Below, in pieces: positions 24,583-36,019 of a stretch of DNA of 64,000 nucleotides; within the stretch, counting starts at the first letter, position 1, and each line of letters starts with the position of its first letter. The notes beneath the pieces were generated by a model, which saw only the letters and a list, made by a program, of their open reading frames with translations, had not been told where the DNA came from and searched no databases. The DNA lies in assembly GCA_014529385.2 (NCBI GenBank), contig CM043958.1, forward strand, positions 74,209,169-74,273,168, read 5' to 3'. Position numbers and translations under genes: made by a program. This DNA comes from Adiantum capillus-veneris. Taxonomy: Eukaryota > Streptophyta > Polypodiopsida > Polypodiales > Pteridaceae.

Positions 24583-25833
24583 CTACATGATACTACAGTT
24601 GTTGGCATTTTCATCACTAAACATATGGGTGGCATACTCCACTGAGTTATATTCAGAGTAGCCGGTCTGAACATAGTCATTGGGAGCAAGGCTCTTGTTA
24701 GCCGATACAGTTAGGGTAGTGGTAGGGACATTCGCTATGGGCCGCTCCTGGGCGATGCGGGGAGGAGGAAGCTCCAGTATGCTGTCACCCCCACCACTGG
24801 AATTAGATCCATCATTTGCTGCATTATTACCTCCCTTCTTCCCCTTCTTGCCACCACCACCGCCACCGCCATTTCCATTGCCGCCCTTATGCTGAGGCAC
24901 ATTCGCATCGCCAGCATCCTTGCTATCAGCATTTGACTCTTTGGGTTTCTCTGGCTTGCTTTTCTCTGCCTTGTCACTCGGCATCGGAGCTTCCTCAGCA
25001 CCCTTGGGATATTTTGCTGATGCCTCTTCTTCCTTCTTTCCACCTCCCTTCTTGCCCTCATTGTTGTTTGCACCAGTAGCTGTTGGCTTAGTATCACCTC
25101 CACTCTCACCAGCTGCATTTCCTTTCTTCTTTGAGTTGGCATTAGGACTAGGACTAGGACTAGGGCCATTGTTGGGACCTGGTTTGGGTTGGTTCCCACC
25201 TGCTGATTTAGCTGACGCATTCATCGGGCCGGCCCCAGCGCTTGGCCACACCTCCGCTTGCTTTCCATACTTCTGCAATCTTTGCATAATGATTTTGACA
25301 TCCAAGTTACTGCCTGTTACGGTCACTTTGCCTGTTGTGGAATCAACGACGACATCTTCCACGTCTGATAACACGAACCAATGGATATGGAATGAGCATT
25401 GCCATTAAGATCTATATAATAAAAGCAGCTAGCAATTTGCTTTTGATAATGCAATTCAACAACAGTGCTTACCATCTAAGACCCTGATGATACGCCGGAT
25501 CTTTCGCCGACATCCTTCACAGTGAATAAATGCTTTCAAAGTGATAGTCTGTTTGAAAACCCCACGGAATCGTTGTAAAATCTAATGTGAAGAGCTCAAT
25601 TCTGACACTAGATAATTAATCAAATTCTAAGGTGCATCAAATTGTAAAGCAGATATAACAGATGATTGGATTTGACACATAAAACATATAGAAAAACTAA
25701 AGAAAATTTTACTGACACAGCATCAATGAATGCAAAGCTCACCAAAGAAAGGTGATGCAAACAAAGAGGATAGAGCTAGTTTTCTCACCTCTAGCTTGGC
25801 GGGGGGCTTAATGGGGGAGTCTGCCTTTGTCAT
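24583..25833 (-). CDS. Heavy-metal-associated isoprenylated plant protein (HIPP)
   Basis: This is the one host gene that looks intact: three exons on the minus strand, 25833-25789, 25548-25473 and 25364-24583, totalling 903 nt and 300 aa plus stop. Introns have GT...AG ends (gtgaga...cag, gtaagc...cag) and the reading frame joins cleanly. Residues about 16-81 form a heavy-metal-associated domain with the metal-binding CEGC (Cys25, Cys28) and the closing AEVWP. The middle is low-complexity Lys/Gly/Pro/Asn-rich, with a glycine run. The last four residues, CSIM, are a CaaX box predicting farnesylation and membrane attachment. Family members bind heavy metals or partner proteins, often in metal handling and stress. 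The start is the ATG at 25833, just inside a (CT)n leader. Confidence 0.9.
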
Positions 25834-25834
25834 G

Positions 25835-25838
<4 letters not shown>

Positions 25839-25874
<36 letters not shown>

Positions 25875-25978
25875 CAAGAAGGGGAGAGAGGGGGGGCGTT
25901 AGGAAGAAGAAAAGATGGGAAAGGCGCAAGGGAACTTCATGTGAAAATTGTGGGCGTTGTGAGATTGTGGTAGCGATA

Positions 25979-26046
<68 letters not shown>

Positions 26047-26196
26047 TCACTTGGAGGAGGTGGGTGTTGGCCTGTCTGGCTACTACAACAACAACAACTT
26101 ACTCCTCTCCATTCTCTCTCTCTCTCTCTCTCTCTCTCTTTTGCAAGCCAAACACCTCTATGCATTTCTGCTTTATATACGGCATTGGCCTGTGTG

Positions 26197-26231
<35 letters not shown>
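25839..26231. repeat. Cluster of GA, GT and CT microsatellites in the HIPP leader
   Basis: Tracts are (GA)n at about 25839-25867, (GT)n then (GA)n at 25981-26044, (CT)n at 26107-26140 and (GA)n at 26199-26231. They occupy the predicted 5' untranslated region and promoter of the minus-strand gene, where they read as CT/GA leaders. Long open frames here on both strands are repeat artefacts. Confidence 0.95.
26171..26180 (-). promoter_or_regulatory. Candidate TATA box of the HIPP gene
   Basis: The minus strand reads GTATATAAAG here, 340 bases upstream of the start codon. A start site about 30 bases downstream would place the CT and GT tracts in the leader. Confidence 0.5.
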
Positions 26232-26234
<3 letters not shown>

Positions 26235-26280
26235 AAAAACAGCTGGAGAAAGAGCAGAGCAGAGAGAACGACCTTTAACG

Positions 26281-28762
26281 TGGGTATCTTAAGAGATGAA
26301 TGAAGCAGGGGGGGGTTTTGAACTCAGGACGTGGACGTGTTGAAAGAGAAAGTCCAGACTCCAGAGGAGATCACTCCACTCTCTCGCACAGACACTGGAG
26401 TAGAGAGAGAGAGAAAAGAGGACTCTCTCAGAGGCGACAAAGGAGCGAATGATGATGACAGGAAAATGGAGCCGGACAATGAGGTCACCCGGATGTCCGG
26501 CGGACAAAGGCAGGGCGCTGTGGGTCCCAGCGATGGCGTCACTCTGCTAGGGACCGGACCGCCTCCAAATTTAGTCAAGCTTCCTGCCGCTAAAACCGCT
26601 TTTATTTTATTATCGGTGTTGTAGTTGTGGCCCTCTGAGTCTCTCCTGCCACCGCTGTCCGGAAGCGTCATCGCCTGCCATTTGCCATCATCGCCCCCTC
26701 TGACACATCTTCTCTGCCACCTTTCCTTTTCTTTTTCCTTTTTGAAAAGCCCACATTCCCCAATTTTTACTCACCCAAATTCCGTATCTCATTTAATTTC
26801 CCCCTAAACTATTCAAGGAATAACAATACTATATGGTCTAAATACTATTTTATGGTCTTGAGATGAGGACTAGTATTGCCAAACCTTATCTCTTTCTCTC
26901 ATTTCGCTGAGGCCTTTCCTCTCTCTCGTTGATCGCATTGGGTTCAGAGCACACTGGCCGATTAAGGAAGGAGCGACATGTGTTCGAAAGAGGGAGTCGA
27001 AATCCCTCCCCCTTTTATAATAGTATAGATCTACCTCTGTGGGTGCCGTTCACATTGGACTCTCCTCGTGTTACATTTTCCCTTCGGACGTATAGCACAT
27101 GGAGCTACTTGAACATCATCGCCCCTTTGCATTATTAAGGATACCCAATCATCATCCTCAAAGTAGACCGCAGTGAGAGCATCTTTTTGACTCAGAATAT
27201 GCACCAAGATTAGAACTGCTCATGCAGGGCCGAAAATTGCAACCCTTCCCGCCCTTCCTTTGTTGCTGGCCCTGCATAGATAGGAATTGACTCATTGTAA
27301 CCTCACTCTTTTGACTCATTGTATAGAAAGAATTGGAGCTTCATCCAATGTTATCTTTTTTATCATCAACACGGGTAACATGTATCAAAAAGAAAAAATT
27401 AAATTGTCTTTGACTAGAATCCTTAGATGCATTCTTAATTCTATTGATAGGAAGCGAATCCTATCTTGGCATATACCAAAACAAAAGGCATGTCCACAAA
27501 TCACTATCCACACTAAGCCAACTATCATTTATTAACATCCTCCAAGTTATGAGTTGCTCGAGGCTTCTCATCTTTGAGCAGTGAGAAAAAATCCATGATT
27601 TTTCCATTTTTATTTGTAAACTGGACCATTTTCCTTAAGAGCCCTATAGCCCACCATCTGGGACCGCCGTAGTTCCTTCAAGGACTTCAATATTTCTACC
27701 AGTTTGCTCCACCTAGATATAGTATTTTGGAGTAGGTGATCTTTTGGGTGAGGGTCTAAAGTTGGTCTACTCTATCTTTGTCATATTGACATGCTCTGAG
27801 CATGCCTCCATTGTATCTCAAACTCAACCAAAAAAGTACATTGAGGCTCCGCACAAACAAAGCAAAGCCCTATCCTCTATATATAGACCCACAGCCATGT
27901 GTGCATCCCTTTGTAATAGGGCTAGCCTTGGTCCCTCATCCTCTTCGGCTCCTAGCATAGTCCATAGGACCTATGTCCTTACACTATGTCCTTGAAGAAG
28001 AGTTTTTATCCTCAAAACCAAAAGAAAAAATGTTTCCCCAAGTGGAACCATCCTCACATGTATCCTTCCACTTGATCAAAGAGTGGTCGGACACTTAGAC
28101 CAAAGGCTTATCAACTTAAACCCATATGATTGCAATTAAACTGACAACTAGAATATATAGAAATGTGTTCACTTCGGCCATAAGGGATATCATGTGAACA
28201 TAAGAACTAACCCCTTGAGAGGAGCTCCATTTGAGGAAAACTTACTTAAGCAAATCCTTTCTAAAACATGGAATTCTTACCCTCAATGAGAAAATTGAGT
28301 CCTTTCTTGCCATTCCTTCTTCTGCAATCGACCTCATACTAGTGTAAGTCATCCCCTTGAATGACCAGCGCTTGGACTTTCCTTTGATAAAAATAAAACA
28401 TTTAGCACTTTGTGTTTCATTTTCATGGACACACTTACTCTCCATATGCATAATAAGTACCCTAAAAGAAATTTGGTATTTGGAATGAGTTGGTCACTTG
28501 ACATCTACTCCAGGGTTAGAACTTCAGAGTCGGATGCTAGGTACTTTAGAGTCAGGTCAGATTAGATGAATAAAATCAGACTTCAGAAAAGTCGGATAGA
28601 CAACTAAACTGAACTGAAATGAAAGACCTCGGATGATATGAGCAGAGAGAGCTGGAATTAGAGATTCAGATTCATAAATTGGTTCAAAAGTACAAAGTTT
28701 GAAAATAAAAGTGGTACATCACATAGTGCTCAAAAGCTCTATAAAGCGGGGTTTTTTTTCTT
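26281..28762. other. Spacer between HIPP promoter and nested elements
   Basis: No gene is recognised. A plus-strand stretch near 28165-28235 (KCVHFGHKGYHVN) faintly resembles a retroviral zinc knuckle, but it lacks the required cysteines and has no supporting context. Confidence 0.4.
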
Positions 28763-29605
28763 TGGTTAGCGGATCGCCGTGATGGACGTCTCTAGCATAG
28801 CTATCGGGCACTAACATAATGTCAATACTCAGGGAAGTGACTCGGATGGGGCACAGAGACTCTTTGAGATTGTCAATCTCAAGAAGTGAACCTTAACAAG
28901 CAAACACAACAACTCTACAAGCCAACCAACAATAAATGATCACGGAAATCTGCCTATGTCTTTTCTCACAACTTTAGGTCATCATGCCATTTTGGCACTC
29001 GAACGGACTCGAAATGCAACAAAACTTTAGGATGAGGTCTAGGACACTTAGGGGCACTATCGTACCAAGTTTGTTCGCAATCCAACAAGGTACCAAAATT
29101 ACGATCCATCATGAAAAAGGTCCTGAAAACTGCAATAGAACTATCTAGAAAGGTCGCCCTATGGTATAGGAACACTCTCCTATGGTCAAAACGACTAAAA
29201 ACTGTGATTTAAACACTCAAATATGCAATTAAGGCTCACAAACGCGTAGTCGCGGACCACAACAAAACTGACAACGCTTACACTTAAATGAAAGAGCAAA
29301 GAGAAAGAAACACAATGCACGTTTCGGAATTGAAAATTGATTACTCAATCGTTAAAAAAGTTGGTTACAAGTGGGAGCAGCTTAGCAGAGCTCTTTTCTT
29401 CTCTAAAGATAAGCTTCCTTTCACATTAAGGTTATTTATACCTAAGGCATTCTAAATGGCTAGTGGCCGACTCACACGGACCTTTACAATTGTCATGAGA
29501 GAATTACAATTCAGTGAATTGACTTGCTACTCTGGAATCAGGATTTACACAGAGTATTACTACACTAGCTTGGAAAACTAATAGAGTACAAATGTGGTGT
29601 CCGAC
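28763..29605 (-). repeat. Element A 3' LTR, left part
   Basis: It is collinear with 40281-41145 of element B, from the GCGGATCGCC terminus to the copia insertion point. The LTR resumes at 35183. Confidence 0.85.
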
Positions 29606-29832
29606 TGTTACCATATACATGTGGTAGTGATGTCCGTGAACACACTAGGACCGCCGGGGCATTTTTTCCCTCTTTAGGAGGCTTTTTCCCCTGAGCATTG
29701 TATATACGCCCATCACTCTAGGGCTATCAATCTTTCCATTGCACACTAAGTAACACACTCTCTATTGTGTGTCTTGAGCTTTCTTTGTCTTCTTCAAGTT
29801 GTGTGCGTTTCTCTGCAACCCTAATTCCAACA
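29606..29832 (+). repeat. 5' LTR of the copia element
   Basis: It has TG...CA ends, is short (227 bp), and is followed two bases later by the PBS. Confidence 0.95.
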
Positions 29833-29834
29833 AT

Positions 29835-29846
29835 TGGTATCAGAGC
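29835..29846 (+). other. Primer-binding site (tRNA-Met type)
   Basis: The sequence TGGTATCAGAGC lies directly after the 5' LTR. Confidence 0.95.
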
Positions 29847-30194
29847 AGGTTGCGTCCTCCCGGGCTTAATTGCCAGCTGCTCCAGCACACGCCTACTCAC
29901 TTTCTCTGATTTCAGTGAGCTTTGGCAAGCGTTCGTAGGTCGACAAATATTTTGGGCAAACTCGAAGAGCTTAGTCTGCTCAGATTTCTGATTCGGGCTC
30001 ATTTCGGCCTCCGTTTCCACTACAAACAAGTCTGCACAGGCAATTTCGTCATTTTCTGCAAAATTTTTGTCAGTGCCGTTTTTTGCATAATAGGTACCTT
30101 TTAGTCTTCTACGGTTTGTGCTATATAGCACGTGTTGTTCCCACTCCGTTTCTCTTATTTTTGGGCAGTTTTCACATCAGGTGCAACATTTACC

Positions 30195-31676
30195 ATGGCT
30201 GACAACAACAAAGATGTCTTCAAGCATTATGTGAAATTTGGACTCACAAAGGGGCCCTTTAAGGAGTTTGACTTTACCTCTCTCTACCAAAACGGGCGCA
30301 TGGATAAATTTTTGCAAACAAACTCCAAAGTTGGCGGAGGTTTGACAGTTAGAATGTCCTCTTCAAGCTCTATCTACTGATATATAGCACGCCATGGGAT
30401 TCCTCATATTTGAGAAGATTCTTTTTTTGATTCACTTAGATTCCGATAGAGTTGTCACAATGAATCAAAAAAAGAATCTTCTCAAATATGAGGAATCCCA
30501 TGGCGTGCTATATATCAGTAGATAGAGCTTGAAGAGGACATTCTAACTGTCAAACCTCCGCCAACTTTGGAGTTTGTTTGCAAAAATTTATCCATGCGCC
30601 CGTTTTGGTACAGAGAGGTAAAGTCAAACTCTTTAAAGGGCCCCTTTGTGAGTCCAAATTTCACCTAATGATGTTTTCTGCTGAGGACACGCTGGATCGG
30701 GACAATTACCCTATGTGGGCTTATATGATGCAACACGTTCTTGTGTCAAAGGGCGTCTGAAATATTGTGCAGGGAATTGATGTACATCCTGGTTCTGAGG
30801 ATGCAGACGATGTTGAGGATGTTGCAGGTCTTGTTGCAAGGATTGCTGCTATTAGAGTTGTTTTGCCTATGGCAGAACAATCTCGTTGGGATGTAAAGGA
30901 TGCGCAGGCTCATGCATTGATTGCGTTGTCTGTGAAGCGCACCATTGTTCCTCACATTCGTTCAGCAAAATCTACAAAACAGGCTTGGGATATATTGGCT
31001 GGTCTTTATGCAAGTCGCAATGAGGCTAAAATTGCTTTGCTGCATAAAGAGCTGGAGTCGAAGATTATGCATGAGGAAGATGATATGGACACTTTCCTTG
31101 CTAGTGTCAAGGATATCAATGAGCAACTTATTTTTGTAGGTGAAGTCATTTCAGACAGTTCCCTTGTGCAAACTGTTCTTGATGCCTTACCAGATTCTTA
31201 CCAGACTTTTGCTAGTACTTGGAGACTTATGACCCAAGGAAATCTAGAAGTTATCAAGTTTGATGCATTATGCACATTGCTGTTGCAAGAGTCACTTTCC
31301 AAAAAAAACAGGACTAGACAACATGCAGTTGAACATGCTTTATTGCTTCTCAAAGAAAGGGTGGCAACAGCAATGCAGCCACTTCTTATGGTTCTGCTGT
31401 GAGTGGCAAAACTTCTGTTCCCAATGCTTCTGCTGGCAACACTTCGTCTGGCAATTCTGGTGATAAGGGCAAAAAGAAAATGCGTTGCCATTATTGTAAA
31501 GCTAATGATCACTTAAGCAAGCCGTGTCCTAAGTTGAAGGCCAAAGAGGCTAAGAAGAAAGAGGGTGGTTCCACTGCAAATGCTGGTTCCACTACAAATG
31601 CAGTCATTGTTGAGTCTTCTGTAAAAGGAGACAGTAATACTGATGATGATGCAGAATGGGCTTTTATTGCATAGTG
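30195..31676 (+). pseudogene. copia gag, disrupted
   Basis: The ATG at 30195 opens MADNNKDVFK. After about ten codons the sequence enters a 210 bp inverted duplication (30225-30670) foreign to gag. Gag resumes as DTLDRDNYPMWAYMMQHVLV, matching the gag/UBN2-type domain of copia elements, followed by a TGG-to-TGA stop (KGV*NIVQG) and a helical core to about 31300. A CCHC knuckle CHYCKANDHLSKPC lies near 31486-31528, then a lysine-rich tail. A further stop (TAG, near 31672) separates it from the protease. Gag would form the particle and bind element RNA; this copy cannot. Confidence 0.85.
30225..30670. repeat. 210 bp near-perfect inverted repeat in gag
   Basis: The left arm 30225-30434 and right arm 30461-30670 are near-perfect reverse complements separated by 26 bp. 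Transcription across it would give a long hairpin RNA. Confidence 0.95.
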
Positions 31677-33243
31677 CACTTACAATCCTGTTGTCCATGA
31701 TGCATGCTTGTTAGTTGCTGTAGATTCACATGTGTGGTATTTTGATACTGGTGCTACAAAGCACATTACCTCACATCGTGAATTGTTCACCTCTCTCGAG
31801 TCTGTTCCTCATGGGAATTCAGTCACTTGTGCCAACAATGCCTCTTATCCGGTATAGGGAGTTGGAAAGATTGTGCTTACTGCTGCAAATGGCAGTTCCT
31901 TCACACTTGTTGATGCACTTCATGTACATGGGATCAAGAAGAATCTCTTGTCTGTATCCGCACTTGCTAGACTTGGACTTGTAGTCAAATTTGTGGATGA
32001 CAGATGTACGGTTCATGATCTCAATTTTGGTGATGAAATTGTTGCATCTGGCCTTTTGTGCCGTGGGCTGTATAAGCTCGCTTTGTATGACAAGTGTGGA
32101 CAAAATTTTGCAAATGCTATTGCAGATTTAAGGGCTATTTCAGATGCAAAACTTTGGCATGCACGTTTTGGTCATTTGAATGTTGCCAGTTTGCTGCGTT
32201 TGCAGAAATCTGATATGGTTGCTTCTTTGCCGCCTCTTGAAGCACCTGTCAAACATGTTTGTGAAGGCTGTGTTTTGGGTAAGATGCAGCGTTCTAAGTT
32301 TCCAAAGGATGGTTCAGTTCGGGCCACATGCAGGTTGCAGCTTGTGCATAGTGATGTTTGTGGGCCCATGCAAACTCCGTCCTTGGGCAATTACCTGTAC
32401 TTCGTGACTTTCATTGATGATTACTCCAGGCATGCATGGGTATTTCTGCTTAAAGCAAAGTCCGAAGTTTTTATGTGCTTCAAGCAATTTCTGGCTATGG
32501 CTGAAAATGTCTCGAAATGTACTATGGGCACCCACCGTTCCGATTGAGGGGGGGAGTATATGTCTCATGAATTCATTGCATTTCTGGCTAGTCATGGGAT
32601 AAAGCACCAATGTACAGTGCCTTATACACCTCAACAAAATGGTGTTGCTGAGAGGGAAAACGGGTCACTTACGAAAATGGCACGATGTATGGTCAAAAGT
32701 CAAGCTTTGCCGCATTCTTTTTCGCTTGAGGCCATCATGTGTGCCACTTATGTACTTAGCAGGTGTCCTACGAAAGCTTTGCACTCTATTACTCCATATG
32801 AAGCATGGCATGATAGAAAGCCTTCTATTGAGCACATGCGTGTTTTTGGCTATTTGGCATATGCTTTGGTGCCACAAACACAGCGCAGAAAATTGGATGA
32901 TAAGGCTGTCAAATGTATTTTTGTTGGTTATAGTGCTGAAAGCAAAGGTTACAAGTTGTATCATCCGCAAACAAAACGTATTCTGGTTTCACGGGATGTA
33001 GTGTTTGTGGAATATTCTGTTCAATCCTTGCTGTCATGTACTAGAGACAATAATGTAAGCTCACAGGACATTTATGATACTTTGTTGCCTCTTTTCAGTG
33101 GTGGAAATACGAATGTAATTTCCAATGAGGCAAATGTACAGCCTATGGGGGTTTCGAAAAATGTTGCAGATCAGCCTATTACTGATGCATATGTACATGA
33201 TGTACTTGATGAGGAAAGGGCTGAAAATGAGTAGGCTAGAGGT
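31677..33243 (+). pseudogene. copia protease and integrase, disrupted
   Basis: The protease motif is VWYFDTGATKHIT (about 31733). The GAG-pre-integrase segment LWHARFGHLN (about 32152) with CEGCVLGKMQ completes the H-x-H-C-C zinc finger, followed by integrase signatures LVHSDVCGPM, FVTFIDDYSRHAW and, after a stop at about 32546, GGEYMSHEF and NGVAERENGSL (catalytic glutamate). A TAG at about 31857 and a TAG at about 33233 add further breaks. Integrase inserts element DNA into the host genome. Catalytic residues are present, but the frame is not continuous. Confidence 0.9.
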
Positions 33244-34905
33244 ATGCCAAAATGGCTGGTGCTCACTTTACGTAACAGTAAATTGGATGCACCTTTGTCT
33301 AGTCGTACTCGTTCAAGCTCTCGCCATGCATCTTATGCATCAGATTGTTATGCTTTGGCTGTGTCTAGCTTACATGATGTTGAGGAGCCTCTGTCTTTTG
33401 ATGAAGCACAGAGTTCACAAAATTGGATGGCTGCCATGCAATCAGAATATGATGCACTTTTAGAAAATGACACATGGACTTTATGTGATTTGCATCCTGG
33501 CAAAAAGGCCATTGAAATGAAGTGGGTTTACAAGTTGAAACGCAAGCCGGATGGTGAGATGGATCGCCATAAGGCTCGACTTGTTGCAAAGGGTTATGCA
33601 CAGCAAAAAGGCATAGATTATGAAGAGACTTTTGCTCCCACTTGTCGTATGACTACTGTGCATTTTCAATGTGCATTGGAAGCTCATTTTGGTTAGAATG
33701 TACATCAATCAGACATTGTTACTGCTTTCTTGAATGGTGACATATTTGAGGAAGTTTATGTAACGCAGCCTCGCGGTTTTGTCATAAAAGGACAAGAGGA
33801 GAAAGTGTGTAGATGTAAGAAGGCTTTGTATGGGTTGAAGCAATCTCCTCGTGCTTGGTATGAGAAAGCTGATACTCATTTGGTTAAACAAGGCTTTCGT
33901 AACAGTCCAACAGAAAGCACATTGTATGTAAAGCGTCCGAATGATGTACTTCTCAGTGTGGTTCTTTATGTCGATGATTTGATGACCACTGGACCAAATG
34001 AGAGACATATTTCTGAATTTAAGGCTGATTTGAATGCTACTTTCAAGATGAAAGATTTGGGACTATTGCATCATTACTTGGGTATACAGTTTAAGCAGTG
34101 TGATGGTGGTATTAGACATTGCTATGTAAGTTTGGACTTGAGGATTGCAAACCTATTGCCACTCCCATGGAAACAGGTTTGAAGTTGAGTCTACATGATG
34201 CTAGCGATCCTGCTGATGTCACTCTTTACCAAACTGATGTTGGCTGTCTCATTTATGTATGCAACACGAGGTCGGATATTCAATTTTCAGTCTCACAAGT
34301 CAGCAAATTTATGCATAGCCCAGGGTCTAAGCATTGGCAGGCTGTCGAGAGGATTTTCCGCTACCTTAGTGGCACTTTACATCTTGGCTTGTTTTATCCC
34401 AAGGGGGGATCATTGGCGCCAGACTTACATGCTTTTTCGGACTCAGATTGGGTTGGTTGTTTTGACATGCGAGTGTACACAAGTGGTTTTTGTTTCATGC
34501 TTGGCAGTTCATGTATATCATGGTTGAGCAAGAAGCAACCTACTATGGCCACTTCGAGTTGTGAGGCTGAGTACAGGGCAGTCTTCACAGCTATGGTTGA
34601 GTGTGTATGGCTCAGACGCCTTATGGATGATTTGGGTGTTGGACAGGACACTGCCAACACTATCTACACTGACAGTCAGAGCGCATTGGCAGTTGCAATG
34701 AACCCAATTTTTCATGCTCGCACAAAGCACGTTGAGGTGCATTACCACTATGTCAGGGAGAGGCTCTCAGCAGGAGAGATCAGCTTGGCTTATGTGCCAA
34801 CACAGAAAAACCTTGCAGATCTTTTCACAAAGGCATTGTCTTGTGAGAATCTTGAAGCTTTCCGCAAAGCTTTGGGCTTACTCATGTCCTCACGCCATGG
34901 AACTT
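33244..34905 (+). pseudogene. copia reverse transcriptase and RNase H, disrupted
   Basis: RT begins NWMAAMQSEYDAL and KWVYKLKRKPDGEMDRHKAR, with the AFLNG block and the YVDDL active site (about 33968). A TGG-to-TAG stop breaks it at about 33694. A frameshift near 34110-34180 separates RT from RNase H, which retains SDSDWVGC, SSCEAEYRA and TDSQSALA, including the acidic catalytic residues, and ends near ADLFTKAL. It would copy element RNA into DNA in the particle, but this copy is inactive. Confidence 0.92.
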
Positions 34906-34956
34906 CCCTTTACTCATGTGCCAGCTCTCGTTCACCACATCACTCCAGGGGGGATT

Positions 34957-35182
34957 TGTTACCATATACATGTGGTAGTGATGTGTGTGAACACACTAGG
35001 ACCACCGGGGCATTTTTTTCCCTCTTTAGGAGGTTTTTTCCCCCGAGCATTGTATATACGCCCATCACTCTAGGGCTATCAATCTTTCCATTGCACATTA
35101 AGTAACACCCTCAATTGTGTTCCTTGAGCTTCCTTCGTCTTCTCCAAGCTGTGTGCGTTTCTCTGCAACCCTAATTCCAACA
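34957..35182 (+). repeat. 3' LTR of the copia element
   Basis: It matches 29606-29832 with few differences and is preceded by the polypurine tract at 34947-34956. Confidence 0.95.
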
Positions 35183-36013
35183 CCGGTTACGTGTCCGACC
35201 AGTTGGGTGCCTGTTCAATCTGTCCTCAAACGTTTCCCCCTTTCTAAATCATGTCGTCCCTTGACACGACATTGTGCAATCTTGTCATAGGGTTGTCTTC
35301 AGCTTTGTCTTCATCGTGGGAAGTGCGTTGTCGTTGATGACGCTCCCCCCTTCCTTGAGTGATGCATAGCTGCCGTGTCGTTGATACATTATTTGAGCTT
35401 TGATTTTCAAGGTAGATGTTCTTGTTGTGTATTCACCTCTTTGTTGCTAATCTTAGTTGCCGTAAAGATGGATATTGATGTGTCTGAGCTTATAGAACCG
35501 ATCCTCTTTGTGGCGTGGATTTTTTGATGGATTTGCTTTCAAGGTCCACTGCAATTTGAGTTTTCCACAATAGGTAGCCAATGCTGAAGCACTATGTGAG
35601 CTATGTATGGTTATTGTGGATCGGTTGCTGTTGAATTTTTCTTGCTTGTCGTTGTAGGCCATTCTTTGACTTGCCATTGTTTGATGGAGCTTTGTTGTCA
35701 ACCTAGGAGATAAAAGATTCTCTTCATAAGCACATGGAAACCTGTAGTTTTTGCTCCAAGTGGTTGTCGAATGATTTGGGTAGCCTTTTCATTATTGCTG
35801 ATGTAGAAGGAATATATACAAGAAGATGATGTGATTCAAGATTAGGGTCTAAACCCTGGATGACCAAAGGGGAAAAACCTGGTGGGAAAAAAGTGACTTT
35901 GGTATACGCTCTTATTGGAGTTGAGCATTTGGATTTGAAGTACATGTCATGCAAGGTGAGTGCTTGGGAGAAACAAAGGAAGAGTGCCTAATGAAAGTGC
36001 CAATTTTGGGACA
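35183..36013 (-). repeat. Element A 3' LTR, right part
   Basis: It continues the LTR interrupted at 29605 and is collinear with 41141-41987. On the minus strand it begins TGTCCCAAAATTGG at 36013. Confidence 0.85.
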
Positions 36014-36019
36014 CTCTAT

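Larger units (their letters stand above)
29606..35182 (+). mobile_element. Ty1/copia LTR retrotransposon
   Basis: The element has 227/226 bp LTRs (29606-29832, 34957-35182) starting TGTTACC and ending CCAACA. The PBS TGGTATCAGAGC (29835-29846) is complementary to initiator tRNA-Met, and a polypurine tract AGGGGGGATT (34947-34956) abuts the 3' LTR. Order is gag, zinc knuckle, protease, integrase, RT, RNase H, as in Ty1/copia. Flanks CCGAC/CCGGT are a decayed 5 bp target duplication, and the matching uninterrupted LTR at 41141-41145 reads CCGGC. The coding region has several stops, a frameshift and a large gag hairpin, so it is inactive. LTRs differ at a handful of positions. Confidence 0.95.

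Noticed and set aside
24680-25408. Long plus-strand and alternative-frame ORFs over the HIPP gene
   Set aside because: They are shadows of the GC-rich low-complexity HIPP exon; the spliced minus-strand frame with HMA and CaaX motifs explains the region.
26950-27020. tRNA-like sequence (GGTTC and GTCGAAATCC fragments)
   Set aside because: No cloverleaf could be formed and the acceptor and anticodon arms do not pair.
28165-28235. Zinc-knuckle-like KCVHFGHKGYH
   Set aside because: It lacks the second and third cysteines of CCHC and no gag or pol context surrounds it.
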